A stretch of DNA of 64,000 bases from Anastatus disparis (GCA_017163975.1 JAFFSR010000136.1:12273501-12337500); one strand, 5' to 3'. Shown: positions 48,919-61,900, numbered from the stretch's first letter. Numbers and translations are program-made. Notes: generated by a model not told the origin, from the sequence alone.

Positions 48919-49011
48919 CCGAGTCCTAGATCAGTAGGTAACGAAAACTGGAACGAAAAAGCTAAGCTTAAACTTAGGGAATATAACTTAATGGAATACT
49001 TTTCCAATTAA
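47962..49011 (+). CDS. SMUG1: Single-strand-selective monofunctional uracil-DNA glycosylase
   Basis: SMUG1 removes uracil and oxidised pyrimidines from DNA as the first step of base-excision repair in the nucleus. Exons: 47962-48606, 48670-48819, 48901-49011, giving 301 aa. The catalytic segment GMNPGPWGMSQTGVPFG is at residues 114-130 (the Asn of GMNPG is the family's key catalytic position). HPSPRS with the active-site His is at about 271. GFNCTRSEISGRRFWNLF and GGRNITPAEL are also family-typical. The start ATG is chosen because an upstream acceptor (47931) precedes it and an in-frame extension lacks ATG. Intron 1 is only 63 bases and appears to be GC-AG (AAG|GCAATA). The N-terminal extension holds PLDLSTKK. 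The stop is 168 bases before the ADAT2 start. Confidence 0.93.
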
Positions 49012-49179
49012 ATTTAGTTTTATTATCATAAATCATTGATTTTTTGAATATTTTTAAGCAAAAGAAAAGATCTCTTTTTTTATTATTTTTTTGAAGATTG
49101 ATAAAAAGTATTAATAATTAGTTTATTATATTTATTATAAAATTTTTTATATCTTACTTACGTATACATAAACTTTATA

Positions 49180-49689
49180 ATGAGTGCTGTTGAGTGGATG
49201 GATAAAGCTTTAGAAGCGGCAGAGGAGTCTTTAAAAAAGGGTGAAGTTCCTGTTGGCTGTTTATTTATATATGAAAATAAAATTATTGCGACTGGTAGTA
49301 ATACTGTAAATGAAACTCGAAACGCAACTCGTCATGCCGAGCTAAATTGTATCGATGATGTGCTAGTCTTCTGCCAAGAAAACAATTATAATTATAAGGA
49401 AATTTTTAAAAACATTGACGTTGTAGTAACTGTAGAACCATGCATAATGTGTGCTGCAGCCCTTCATCAGCTGCAAATCCGTAGTATAATATATGGCTGT
49501 GCCAATGATAGATTTGGAGGTTGTAAGAGCGTTTATGAGGTATCTAAAGTTTACGAATTTAAAATAAATGTTGTAGGTAATGTTAAAGGAGATAAAGCAA
49601 TGCAATTACTTAAAGACTTTTACAAAGGTACAAATCCGAATGCACCAGAAGCAAAGAAAGGGCGTAAAAAGAAAGTGGACAATAAGTGA
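49180..49689 (+). CDS. ADAT2: tRNA-specific adenosine deaminase 2, catalytic subunit
   Basis: ADAT2 forms a heterodimer with ADAT3 that converts adenosine 34 to inosine in several tRNAs. The gene is a single open exon of 169 aa. The deaminase signature is complete: HAE at residues 52-54 (zinc His and catalytic Glu) and PCIMC at 87-91 (zinc Cys 88 and 91), in VTVEPCIMCAAALHQLQI. The C-terminus is Lys-rich (KKGRKKKVDNK), as expected for a tRNA-binding tail. The length matches the family (about 170-190 aa). It starts 168 bases after the SMUG1 stop on the same strand, so its promoter is very short or overlaps the SMUG1 3' UTR. Confidence 0.95.
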   Translation: MSAVEWMDKALEAAEESLKKGEVPVGCLFIYENKIIATGSNTVNETRNATRHAELNCIDDVLVFCQENNYNYKEIFKNIDVVVTVEPCIMCAAALHQLQIRSIIYGCANDRFGGCKSVYEVSKVYEFKINVVGNVKGDKAMQLLKDFYKGTNPNAPEAKKGRKKKVDNK

Positions 49690-50218
49690 ATGATAATTTG
49701 TTAAAGAGGCATGTACCAATATAATTGTTTTAATATCTAAAGTATTAAAAATACATAAATATATTCATAAAAAAAAAAGATAGTATAATATCATGCACAT
49801 GGAAAGTAATATAATTACTTTGAATGTAATTGTTGATTTAATATTGTTTTAAATTTTAAAAGATAAAAAAATATTTTATAATTTTTATATATGCTGTTTA
49901 ACAAATTATAATTCAAATATGACACTGAATGAAAAGTCCAAAGTATTTCTTCATATTACATTGTTGCTTACAACTCTATTATAAAAAAATAATTTAACTA
50001 TATAAAAATAATTTATTTTTAAGTTATACTCATTTTTTAATTTTATAATTCGTGAAGATTTTATAATATGTCAATGTATATGTACATTTTGTAAATTGAA
50101 TAAATCAAGTTTAAACTAAATTTTCAGCAAATACAAAATGCCTTTAAATTTCAGTACATCAGCATTGAACATTTCATAAAAAATATAATTTATCTTTAAA
50201 TTAAATTCAACTTTCTGA
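49690..50218 (+). other. ADAT2 3' UTR and spacer; no gene seen
   Basis: AT-rich sequence between the ADAT2 stop and the SINE. AATAAA-like motifs occur but none is decisive. No exon or inverted repeat was recognised. Confidence 0.4.
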
Positions 50219-50411
50219 GGTCTTCAGTGGCTCACTCAGTAGAGCGATGGATTCGCATCCCGAGGACCTAGGTTCGAACCCCAGTTTTGGCCGATTGATA
50301 CAAGTACCACTACACGTTACATGTGCTTTGTTCACAAAAACACTGAAAATCTCCGTCGCTAATTAGCATTGCAATGATAGCATAAATACGGCGACGTTAA
50401 ATAAAAAAAAA
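50219..50411 (+). mobile_element. tRNA-derived SINE
   Basis: The 5' part carries RNA polymerase III promoter boxes: A box TGGCTCACTCAGTAGAGC from 50228 and B box GGTTCGAACCCC (50271-50282), about 43 bases apart. A tRNA-unrelated body of about 120 bases follows (CCACTACACGTTACATG, GGCGACGTTAAAT). The element ends in an A-rich tail, AAATAAAAAAAAA. The anticodon arm does not fold as a proper tRNA, so this is a SINE and not a tRNA gene. It lies between the convergent ADAT2 and TTLL genes. Confidence 0.87.
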
Positions 50412-50531
50412 CTTATATACATTATTCAATCTGTTTGCACAATCAAGTATAATTATACTCTAAAATTATGCAAAAGCCTCTTGGCAAATATTAAAATGGC
50501 ACTGACCATTTATCACTATAATTTTTATATT

Positions 50532-52390
50532 TCATTCACACCACGTTGGATCAATTTCACATTTTCCCTGGTACCATCTAATTAGCAACTGATTTCTCAA
50601 AGAATAATCTTTCAGAACCATATTTTTCTTCTGTAAAATAAAACAATTAAAAAAATTAAATTTTTTTATTTAAAAATTGAAATTAAATAAATAAAGTATT
50701 ATATTTACTATAGCTGGTGGAAAAATCCTTAAATAATCCATTTTGTTATGATGTTCCCAGTAACTTTGTTCTAACGTTAGCTTAGTTTCTTCAGTGAAAC
50801 AAGGTCGACATAATTGACATTCTACTCTAAAACAATCATCGCAATTTGAGCAGACTTCTGGCAAAACAACCAAATTTTTTTCAGCAACTATCATATTTTG
50901 TTCTTCAGTGCTCCTAAAAATACAAATTTTTCTATAAGCTACAATATATAAAGTATTACATTAACGATTATAAATATAATTACCTTGCTTTTAGAGAATC
51001 TTTTCTCACTCTCTGTCCAACTCCAATCAAGGCAAACAAATTATACAAAACTTGTTCGTACAATAATTGATTTGGTGGATAATGTGCAGATGATAAATTT
51101 GGTGACATATTGGCTTCCATCATAAAAACATTCAAATCTTCATCAATCGTGAAATCGAATCTGACTAGTTCAAAAAAGTTTCTACTTCCTTTAAAGCGTT
51201 TGGTTATTTCACGAATTTGTGCTTCTTTTTGGAGAATAACACTTCTGATAGCGTCGTAAGCATCGTTCCACATTTTTTCTGGGTCTTTTCCTTGTTTTCT
51301 AACGTAAGAATCAAAGGAATCTTTCATTGAAAATCCAAGTTTGGTATAATAATTTTTTAACGAAGGAACATTCCATATTGGTAAATAATCATCTCCTACG
51401 ACGTATTTATCAATGACTTCTGGATCAAAAGGATAATACTTAATTGGGCAAAAACGAAATAGCACATCACCTTTATATGCATATACTCTTAATGGATCTA
51501 TAGAAGTTATAACGGTATATATTCCTACATCAAACTTATATCCATCAACTAAATATGGTTTTTCAATAAATTCTTGAACAAACGAGCCAACAGCAGTCAA
51601 ATTTAAGTCTTGAATTTTTTGAATTTTTATACCTCTGTGAGCATTAGATTTCTGGACGAAAGTTTTCTCTGGAAATTCCTTAATGTATTTTAATAAATTT
51701 TCTCTGTCGTCTGGAATTTTAAACGATAACGGAATGAACTTTCCCTCGGTAGTCGAGAGATCAACTTTATTGGTGATATATCCACATCCCGGAAAATGAT
51801 TGACTTTTTGATGAGATTTTAAATTATTCAAAGATGAGTATAAAGTTCTAAATGGATAATCATGTGCCCACAGTAAATCCCAATCAGATTCATTGTTACC
51901 ACGTTCAAAACCTAGTCTCTCCAATACCGCGAAAACGTGTTTCAAATATCCGGTACCAGAATCCTTAGCGTAAATCCAGTAAGTCGGACGTTTTTCTTTG
52001 ATTAATACTTCTTTAACTTGAATCCTAACTAGATGTGATTGATAGTGTAAGAATAAGAAGAAGAGAGTATAGAGAATTGCAGGCGCTACTATTGCAGAAA
52101 AAAATATCTTGACTAATACTTTCACTTTGGTGTCGAGGACTTTTGCTCCAATTCCTCCGTCGCTCTGAAAATTTAAAAAAATAATGACAATTATCAAAAT
52201 AATAATCAATAGCTTTAATTTATTTTAGTTTAAATTTTTAAAATTTCCAAAAACTTAAAAAAAGAGTAAAAAATTTAATTTCAAATATTTTATCAAATTT
52301 AAAAATAATCAATATTTTTAAAAAATAATTAATCTTGCAACCCCAATTACATACCTTTTTGTGATTGGCTTTAGTTTCTTCTTCTTTCAT
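50532..52390 (-). CDS. Membrane-anchored tubulin tyrosine ligase-like protein (TTLL15-like)
   Basis: Minus-strand exons 52390-52355, 52164-50984, 50913-50709 and 50630-50532 sum to 1521 bases, 506 aa. A short cytoplasmic start (MKEEETKANHKK) precedes one transmembrane helix (about 29-51, VLVKIFFSAIVAPAILYTLF), then a TTL ATP-grasp domain. Recognisable parts are HFPGCGYITNKVDL, TFVQKSNAHRGIKIQ, GSFVQEFIEKPYLVDGYKFD (Lys and Asp for nucleotide), and FELVRFDFTIDEDLNVFMME followed by ANMSPNL (metal-binding acidic and Asn). A Cys-rich tail follows (CSNCDDCFRVECQLCRPC), ending CEIDPTWCE. TTLL enzymes add Glu or Gly to tubulin tails; the N-terminal membrane anchor resembles proteins annotated as ttll-15 in nematodes and insects. 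Substrate and activity are not established by sequence. Confidence 0.88.
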
Positions 52391-53895
52391 TTTACTTTTA
52401 ATTTAACGAAACACGTTTAAAATTTTTTTTCTACTTCTAATAAAAACTGGAACATTTATTCCGAATACTTGGTAACTCTTTTCTGTGCCATTGTGCCGTG
52501 GAAGTGTGTGTACGTTCTACGCGTGTTTGAAATTATACAGTATCGGTCGCTAGAGCGAGGAAAAAAAAGTACCGTTTCTCTCGCGTGCTCATCATCCACA
52601 CACACATATTTCTACACGTATATATTACATGTGATGTTAACTTCTTGAGTACTTTTACGCGTATATACACCGAAGAATAAGTCACGAACAGAACAGAACC
52701 TGTTTCCCCACCAAATTCACTCTATAGTTTCTCTATACAATAAGGAATCCCTTTTTTTTTCTTTTTTTTCATACCTTTATTGCATTCTAACTCTAAGAAA
52801 CTTGAATTGTATAGGGTTGTTTGATGTTGCGGATAATTATTGATTTTTTAGTGGCTCCGTTCTTTATTTAAAAAAAGACATTTAGCTGTGACCTCAACGA
52901 TTATTTAATCATAAATAAGAAAAAATTTCAACTTGTTAAAAGTATATACAATTAATAAAAAAAATTTAATGGATTTTAATATTTAAAAATCGATTGAGAG
53001 TAATAGCATGAAAAATATGAATAGCTCAATAATTATTGTTTTTTTATATGAAAATTTATTACGATTGGATGTAGAAAATAATAGCCTTTTATATATTATA
53101 ACTATTAATTTTGTTATTTAAATGTTTAACTGAAACATGATCTTATATAAAAAATAAAAATAAAAAATAATAAAACATTAAATTAGCAACTGACGAGTAT
53201 GAATTGGGGATCTGGTGTGTAGATTTTTATGATTCCTAAATACGTTTTATTACTTAAAATTGTAGAAAAAATCGACTTATTATTATTTGAAACTCTATAA
53301 TTATGATTATTGCTTGAATTTAAAATTTTTTTTTAATTACTGGTTAATGTTCATAAGTAGAATTTTTTAATAAGAATTTCTTAAGTTTATCCTGTGACAT
53401 TCTTATAAAGCTTAAGATGAAATCCTTTTCGATTATAAACACTGTGTTCAAAAACTTAAATTTAATAAATAGAATATATGTAAAATAAATATAAGAATTC
53501 TTACTAAAGATTCAGACTAATTAACATTAATAGTAATGTTTAAAGAAATTCTTAACGAATTAAAATAATTGATAACTTTACAAAATTAGGCTGTAGACTA
53601 AAATGAGAAAAATTCTCTTTATAAAGTTTGGTAATGAAAAATATAGTGTTATGAAATTCTATGACTTAAAACCATAACACTCTTCTCCTTAATTTAGGCG
53701 AATAAACATTTTTTCAGAGATAAGAAATAAACCCTTCTGAAGTTAAAATAAATAATTAATAATAATATTAAATATAAATCATTTATTGTAATATATGTCT
53801 ACGTGCGTTAACATACGCATGCATTCAAAATTTCGCGCGGCAGTTAAAACGCCGTCTACAACATCCTTACGATAACTACGCGATACAAATGGCGT
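52391..53895. promoter_or_regulatory. Divergent intergenic region between TTLL-like and RpS29
   Basis: The two genes are transcribed away from each other from this 1.57 kb gap. Near 52480-52740 it has less AT-rich, CT-rich sequence with CG dinucleotides, likely the TTLL 5' UTR or promoter. The middle is AT-rich without features. The right end (53810-53895) turns GC-richer (TTCGCGCGGC, AACGCCGTC), the likely RpS29 promoter. No other exon is seen. Confidence 0.45.
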
Positions 53896-53917
53896 TTTCC
53901 TTTCCTGCTCTTTACGG
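53896..53917 (+). promoter_or_regulatory. Candidate 5' TOP tract / start site of RpS29
   Basis: A pyrimidine tract TTTTCCTTTCCTGCTCTTTA lies about 45-65 bases before the RpS29 ATG. Ribosomal protein mRNAs of animals usually start at a C within such a tract and are translationally regulated through it. The exact start base cannot be read from sequence. Confidence 0.55.
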
Positions 53918-53958
53918 CTAGTGACTCGCTGTAGTGAAGTCAATTTTCACAAATAAAA

Positions 53959-54888
53959 ATGGGTTTCCAAAATATCTGGTACTCTCATCCACGAAAATAC
54001 GGTCAAGGATCCCGATCCTGGTAAGTTTATTTTGTATTTTAATATTTTTTCTAAAATTTCTAAGATATAAACTTTCATAAACAATAGTGTTACGAATGAC
54101 GTACGGTTTTGGTTATAACAACCCATGCCGCTACATTCTCTCGAACTTTCTTTTATTTTAATACTTGTTGATATTTATTTGTATTTAAACTTTATCTATT
54201 ATACTCTCAAAATTTTTTTTGCATAATTTAAAGTACAATTTAACAATTTAATAATGAAAATAAGCCCTGCAACTTTTCAAATGGCAATATTTATATCTAA
54301 CATAACCTTAAAATTTATAACATGAGAAACACACGTGTAAATCACGTATTATATATAAATACAATATTATTTTTATATTTTTTTTCACATGATAATGTTT
54401 ACTTTTATTAAAACGTTTAATGTTTAAACTTTCAGCCGTGCATGCGCTAACAGACACGGTCTCATTCGCAAATATGGCCTGAACATCTGCCGTCAGTGCT
54501 TTAGGGAATATGCTGCAGATATTGGATTCAAAAAGGTAAAGATATATATTTTTAATGATTTTTTTCTATAGTTGAATGAAAAATAAATATTAATATTTAA
54601 TGTTGATATAAAATTGAAATAAAATTATCAAAAGTTTGTAAATCTTTATAATAAATTTAATGTTTTTATTATAACTCTATTTACGTTAGTGACATTTTAT
54701 TATTATCTAATAGGTTTTATATAGATATAGGCAGTTTTTATTTATATTTTATAAAAAAGACTTTATTTAACAATTACAATTATTTACAGAATAACAAAAT
54801 TCTTGTAAAATATTAAAAATCATTACATTCACTTTTACAATCACAGTTTAATTCTGTTTTTTTCTTGTTTTGTTTTCAGTTGGATTAA
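53959..54888 (+). CDS. RpS29: 40S ribosomal protein S29 (uS14)
   Basis: Three exons: 53959-54020, 54436-54535 and 54880-54888. The last one codes only Leu-Asp and the stop. The 56-aa product is the zinc-ribbon protein of the small ribosomal subunit head. Conserved parts are [35 protein letters not shown] and DIGFKKLD. Zinc ligands are Cys 21, 24, 39 and 42. The length equals the human protein. All exon phases fit, with GTAAGT and GTAAAG donors. Confidence 0.97.
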
Positions 54889-55079
54889 GCACTGAAAAAT
54901 TGGCTGAATTGATTTTGTGGAATAAACAGATTTTACATTTGTGTCTTATTGTAATTAGTTATTTGATATACAAACAGGAATGTTTGAACTGTATATGGCA
55001 AGAAATCAGTAAAACAGCTTAAAAAAAAACTTAACAATGGAGTCATCAAATCAACAATTTCTTACAGTTCCCTCTTCCT

Positions 55080-55612
55080 TCATCCTCTAATAAATCTCTG
55101 CAAAAAAGTGATATTAAAGATATAGTATAGTGAAGTTATTAATAATTATAAGAAAAACTTAGATTTGAACTCACTGTTGTTGCTTGAACAGCTAAGCTTA
55201 AAATTGATCGTTTTGGTGGTCTACAAATCTTCTTTGCACCTTCTTGACAGCATAAGTTTGGTAAGCAATCTGTTGTTCGATTACAAGGGCGCGAAAATAT
55301 ATCGAGAACAGGTGGGGGAGGTGGTTGACATTGGACAAATCCAACTAAAGTTTTTAAAGCTGAAAGCAATGGAAATCCTGATAATATTTTAACAAAAATT
55401 TATGTGTTAATTATACTTACTGTCTTGATTTTGAGGAAATGGTAATTCTGACCATATAGGAGCAGCTGTTCGGCAATATAACTTTTTATCTTTTTTATCA
55501 GGACAACAAATTCTATTTAATCCTTCGCAATCTGTATCTTTTGAACATCTTTTTATAGGTAATCTTTCTGGGAATGTAAATGCAGGACATTTTCTCCGAA
55601 TGCCTAAAACAT
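55080..55612 (-). CDS. WAP-domain (four-disulfide core-like) protein, 3' exons
   Basis: Minus-strand exons 55612-55421, 55359-55175 and 55097-55080 join in phase and end ATTRFIRG-stop. Two cysteine-rich half-motifs of WAP type are visible: RCSKDTDCEGLNRICCPD with a following C, and RPCNRTTDCLPNLCCQEG with KICRPP. They are separated by a proline run (QCQPPPPPVLD). WAP proteins are usually secreted protease inhibitors or antimicrobial factors. The 5' end is not secure. The first exon listed needs one upstream base. A possible upstream exon with open frame MQTLDMVGYNF ends at donor GTATGC near 55984 and fits the phase, but it does not look like a signal peptide. The gene is tail-to-tail with RpS29, 191 bases apart. 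Confidence 0.7.
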
Positions 55613-55999
55613 CTGCAACATAAACAAATTATTTTAAAATTAAACATATTTACATTTCTAAATTTATTATATCACTTAAATAAAATGTGTTTACTAGTTA
55701 ATACAGTATAATAAAAAATTTTTTATAATTTATATGATAACATATTACATGAATTATAGAACAATAAATGTTTAAACGTTATTATACTTTATTTACAAGG
55801 TTTTCTTCAATTTCTCATACGACACTATATTAAACTTATAAAATAAAAACTATTTAAATTTTAATATTAAAATAGAATAAATAAATAATAGAATAGTTTA
55901 AAGATTTTTCAGATAAAAAATATTTTATAAAATAAAATTTTATAAATGAAATATAACTAGCTTTGTTCTGCTGCAATGCATACCAAAATTATATCCTAC

Positions 56000-58900
56000 C
56001 ATATCTAATGTTTGCATAATTTCAACGACAAAATTATACAGTAGCTCTGTGCAAACGGTAAAAGCGCTTAGAGTCTATAATACGAGAAAACCGCTTTTCT
56101 TAATTTATATAAAACCTGCAGTCATACACTACAGATGGCAGCACGTATTGTTCTTGGGTTCGCGTTATAGACTAGTAGAACTTTTCTCTCGTTTCTTTCT
56201 TCCTCCTACATTCGCTTTATAGATATATGCGCCTTTGTACTCGGAAATGACCTTATCAAATGCATCGACTTTACTTCTATATCTATATTTACAATATAAT
56301 TTATTTTTACTGTTAGTAATTAAAAATTATGCTATGATCAATGAAAAAGGGGGGTTCGCATAAAGCCAAGTTTAAAAGTATTAACTAATATTTTTTTTCT
56401 CTATATCAGCTAACATTATCATCGTTGAGACTACAGATTACTGGTTAAACTAAGCGATAAACGTATACTGCAATCAAGTATAGTAAAAACGCGTTGGTTG
56501 AAATGTTTAGCTATAGTTAGTATGGTTTTAGGTTGAACATTATAATCACTCTAATAATTTTTCTAGGCCATAAAGATTTTTTTTCAATATTTCCCTCCCA
56601 CGTTGTTTTTCCCTTTCGACGACCTTAAAAAAAAGAAAAGACTCGGAAAAAAAACAATCTGTGCAACGAAGAAATGAAAAAAAAAAAACAAAACGAAAAA
56701 AATGACAAACAAAAGGCCTCTTGCATTCTCATCTCTCTTTAAAGAATGAAAAAGAGATATACGTATATATATAGTAGAGGTAGATGCATCCGTACAGTAA
56801 ATACACAAACGAAATTCGTCGTGCGAAAGAAAAGAAAAAGAAAGGCTTATATATATGGCTTGCAAAACGAGTCTCTCTTTGGTGTGCACTTTGCACGAAG
56901 TTCTTTAAATGTATGTGTGCTTTTTATATACGTACGTATATACATACACGTATAAAGAGAAAGAAAAGAAAAACATGGAACCAGTCTTGCGCTTGGGCTC
57001 TTTCTTTTTTTTTCTCTCTCTGAGCGATATCACCTTGAGGTTGGATTTGAAAGGTGAGGGCGCGAGGCACAGGTTTTTCTATCTTTTATGTATACATTTT
57101 ATTTAACACTAGCTGCGGGCATCAATTAAATAATTGCACAATAGATCTTTCCTATTTTCGAATGGTAAATTAATTGGCTTTTCGGGTTTGCTTTTATATG
57201 TATATGTATATAGAAGCCAGAGGCGATTATTATTGTTTGGATCTCTCGATGAACGATGCTGGGGTTTTGGGAGATTTTACTAAGCGCGTGACAATGGAGA
57301 ATTAGGAAATTATTATCGAGTGTTATACAGGCTGTTTGATCGATTAATTTTATAAGCCAAAGTTTCATTAATGTTGTTTATTGTTAACAATGGGTTATTA
57401 GAAATTTTTTTTTCTGTTTAACTGAGATGATAAGCAGATTATGGATAAATTGAAGTTTTTATTTGATCGAAAGTTGAATGGTTGTGGTTGGTAATGTTAG
57501 ATTATAAATGGATGGTTTATTTTTAAAGCTAAATTTGTTGTTGGTTCATTCACTACAATTAATTTAAAATTGTTATTCTTTTTTAATAAATACTTGTATT
57601 GATTTAAAAATGTAAAAAAAAAATTATAGTCGAAAATTTTTTTACATGCCAACATCCTTTCCTGCTTTCAATACATCAAAATTGATTTGAATATCATTAA
57701 ACTATAAAATGTTTAGTATCGACGATCAGCCGAGTAAACAAAAAAAACTTTGATTATTTGCTTTTTTATTGCTTAGTTGATATAACGTCGAGATACGCTA
57801 TATCAGCATTCAAATAAGAAAGAAAAAAAACAGACAAGCGAGTGAAATAAATAATTTAAGAATAAAAATACACACGTATTATAAATAATCTTTATTAATG
57901 AAACTTCATTTAATTAAAATAATACTCGTTTTAAAAAATCTCCTTTAACACTTCTCGGATGATCTATAATTAAATATACATTATAAAATATGTAAAACCA
58001 GTATTTTTATCCTTGAATAACACGTAATTTAAAATCGATGATAAGCACATACTTTTAAATTCTGCATTATCAATCATGTAATTCATAACTCGTAGTGGTA
58101 AAAAAAAAGCAAAATATATATATATATATATACATTGAGTAACGGCTAAATCTGGGACAAGCCAAATATACATGAAACTGTTGATGAATATTTTATTTCT
58201 ATAAAGGATTTAAATAAAGATTTTGCGAGGAGTGGTGCTCGGTTATACATTGTATAAATATTGTTTCATTCAAATTTACATTTTAAACTATTCGAAAACA
58301 TTTTATTTTTCAAACAAAAATCATTGTTAGCTTTTATTTATTATATTTGCATAACTATTTTAATTAGCTACATTATAAGTATGTTTAATTTATTCCATAT
58401 AATATGTAGTCTGTTACATACAGTACACTAATTAGATTAACATAACTAAATAAAGTTTTCTTCTATTATCAAACCAAATATATATGTACACTATTTTCTT
58501 TAATCAAGATATACTCAAACCACACGTTAATATTTTAAACCCAATGCATTAGGTTCTTGAAATTAAAGAAGAAAAAAAAATATATGAAAAGAAAGAAAAA
58601 AAAAAATAATGAAAGTGCACTAATGAGCGGAAACGTAAACGAATTTTGATTTAATTATATAGAAAAGGAAGAGTCTTTTAACACGCGAATAAGAAAAAAA
58701 AAGATAAAAATAACATGTGCTGTCTCATTAGAGGTGAAGTCCGCATTAGTTCGGGGAGTTGCGCGTAATCGAATCTCAAACTGCAATTACCAAGGATTGG
58801 CGTATATATACGCTCACGCGGAAACTGTATAAATGACTCTTCAAACGAGGCCGATCCCAAATCTCTTTTCTCTCTCTCTTTTTCTTTCTCCTATACATAT

Positions 58901-61900
58901 ATAAGATGCTGCGGCGAATTTTCCTAAGGAAAGTTCGTCGTACTGACATCAATTCGCTGCCAGGCATAAATTTCTTTTTTACTCATTCCTTTTTTTTTAA
59001 GTAAGAAGCTTTATAAGGAAGAAAAATAAAGTTTAAGAATGAATGATGAAATTCGCAAAGAAAAAAGACTGCATATTCTTTCTGCGAGTGTCGATTTTTC
59101 TTCATTCGTAGCTTAACGAGAATATTTCGAATTCAATATGTTTTTTCTCAGCATGAACTTTCAATTTGTAAGCGAATTATTTTTTTTAAAGAAAGAATTT
59201 ATCGAGTCTTGTATAACATTTGGCAGTTAAAAATTTTTCCTAGTAGTTTTTGCTTCTATTAGCAGCTATTACGCTCGATTGAGCTTTGTTTGAATAATTT
59301 GCAGAAAGTATACGCAAAAAGAATATTAATGCAGTTATTGGACCGCGTATATACAGGTCTTAATTAATTCAATTATTTAATTAATGATGCGAAAATTAAC
59401 TTTAGATTTAATCAATGAAACTTAATGTTGCTTATGCGTGTTTATGCGAACGTGTGCGGTTATAATTCAATGCATGGATTTATACTTTATTTTATTAAAA
59501 TATAATAGTTATTCATAAAAAGCTGAGAAAATAATGTTTTCTGTTGTATAATTGTCTCTTGCGTAATTTACTTACCTTGATTCGAATATAAGGAAAAAAA
59601 TGTTTTTATAAATTACAAAAATTGAATAACAAATTTACATTACTCATGTTTTCTGTAGTTCTACCATAATAAGTAGTAAAAAAATTTGGTTTATCGAATA
59701 ATTTAACCAAGACATATATAATCGTACAAAGACAAATATTCCCTCCTTATTCTTAGCATCGAGCTAACAGAGTAACGAGGAAAGATGATCGGATCATAGG
59801 ATATAGCAACTTTCTATACATACATCGACATATCCATAGATTTGGCACAGAAAAGAAATAAAGTAAAGAAGAAAGAAAGAGATACGAAAGTCCTTTCACG
59901 CGTGATCAACGTACAGAAATTTTGCAATATATATGTATTTGTAGAAAAAAAAAGAACGAGATTTTACGTGCTTCTATATGTATACGTATATAAGGTTACC
60001 GATATATCGATTTTACAGGCGGGGGGATGAGCGTGAGGTGCATACAACGCCAATATGTTTGCGAACTGGGGAATAGGACGTATTTGCGGTTAATATCTGA
60101 AGGGGTTTGGCTTCTGACAGAGTCTAGATATACCCTTTTTTCTTTGAATTTTTTAAAGTAAATATAGAGTTGCACGAATATTTTTTTGGAAAATGAGTTT
60201 TTTTTAAATGAAAAAGTAGCAAAGAGTAATTTCTCATTACAAGATATTTAAAGCAAGTTTAACAATAAAATGTTTTTCCAGTTTCCCAACAGTAACCAAA
60301 TTCTCGAAATCGTAAAAAGAACAATATTGTTCATGTAAATATGTCAAGTGTATTACGTGTATTTTTTCAAGCGTATAATCGCGTTGTTTGTAAAAGAAGG
60401 AAAAAGGAAAGAAATTCATAATGAAAAAGATAGGGTAACACATTTAAAAGAATGTAAAGAAGCTATAAGAATAATTGTTGCACGAGTGCCGTTGTGCAAT
60501 TTTAAATTTGGATTGTATATACATGCACTTTAGAGGCATCTCTTTTCATTTCGGTTGGATTCCTTTCTGAGGATGTTTTAAAAGCGCACTTGGTTTTTTT
60601 TTTATTTTAAACTAAAGTTTTGCTCTAGTTGGTTCCGTGTTGCGATATTACACGGAAGGAAAGGTTAAAAATTTTCATTTACGGTAGAGTTCAAATATAT
60701 AAAAAAAATGTCCAACTTGATTTAAAATAAATATTAAATTTTTAATAAACTAAAGAGTATATATTTTTTAAAGCTCTTCTAACCGTTCAAACAACTTATT
60801 TAAGATTATTTAAGTTATTTTTTAAAGTATTTAGTGAAGAATTTTTTTTTTCTTTTTACGTAAGTAATTCATTAATTATTTCTCAAGTCATAATTGTCAC
60901 TAAAAAAGAATCTTCAGAAGCGCTAAAATTTTGTACTTCTTGAATATGCAGCTTAACCTAAATTTACCCAGTCACTTGAGAATTTAGCGTTCATTATTAA
61001 ACATCATATTCTCTCGTGAATTCATGCATTTCACTGGAAAATTTTTAAATTATCTATTTTTCGGCGGAATTCTACGAAAACTTGAAAAAATGCAGAATTC
61101 ATTTTTAGGCTAAAAATTTATCTTTAAAATAATACTTGGAAATGCTATAAATTTGAAAAAAAATTTAATAGAAATTATTTTTAAAGTCATTTGCTTCTTG
61201 ATTTTTCTTGATGAATGTACAATTTTGTAGTGTTGTAAGCTGATTAAATTTTGACTACTTTAATTTTTGCTTTACTACAAAATCCAAAAAACATTTTCAA
61301 TTTAAAAGTAATACATCAAGAGTTAGTTAGAATTAATGTTGAATCACTATACTAGATTACGTCTCGAAAAATATAATTCATAAACCCACAGTGATGCAGT
61401 TATGACAAAACTAGGACAAAACTAACCAAATAGAATAAAAAGTACATAGGATAAGTCAACAAAAAATCTCAACTATTTTATTTTTCTGTTCAAACAAATA
61501 TCGTTTCAATAAAAGAATAAAAAATAAATCGATCTCATAAAATTTGCATCAACGTAAACCTAAATAATTTTTCAAATTTTTGTTTACTCAAGTGAAAAAT
61601 CTTTTAGTTAAATTACTTTTCTCTTCTGTACGTACGTACGTAGCTAACGAAATTTCTCTAGCGTCCAAATAACCGTTGTGTACAGCGCACAAAATTGGCC
61701 TAGCTTAAAAGTCGCGCTAAAAATTTTACGAGCCAACCTTCCTCTCTCTCTCTCTTACTTCTCTCAAGTGCGCTTCCGTGAAACTTGTAATTTACTGTCG
61801 GTCTTGGTATATGCTCAAGACGAATTTTCCTTCTTCTCTTTCACTTATTCATCATCATCTTTATAGTATTTTAGGGTCTATATATATATATATATATATA

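Noticed and set aside
50219..50295. Possible tRNA gene
   Set aside because: A and B box sequences are good, but the anticodon arm does not form a proper stem with a 7-base loop, there is no matching acceptor stem, and a SINE body with an A tail follows.
56584..57106. Overlapping Lys/Tyr- and Phe-rich open frames on both strands
   Set aside because: Mutually overlapping frames in GA/TA-rich sequence are typical of chance ORFs.
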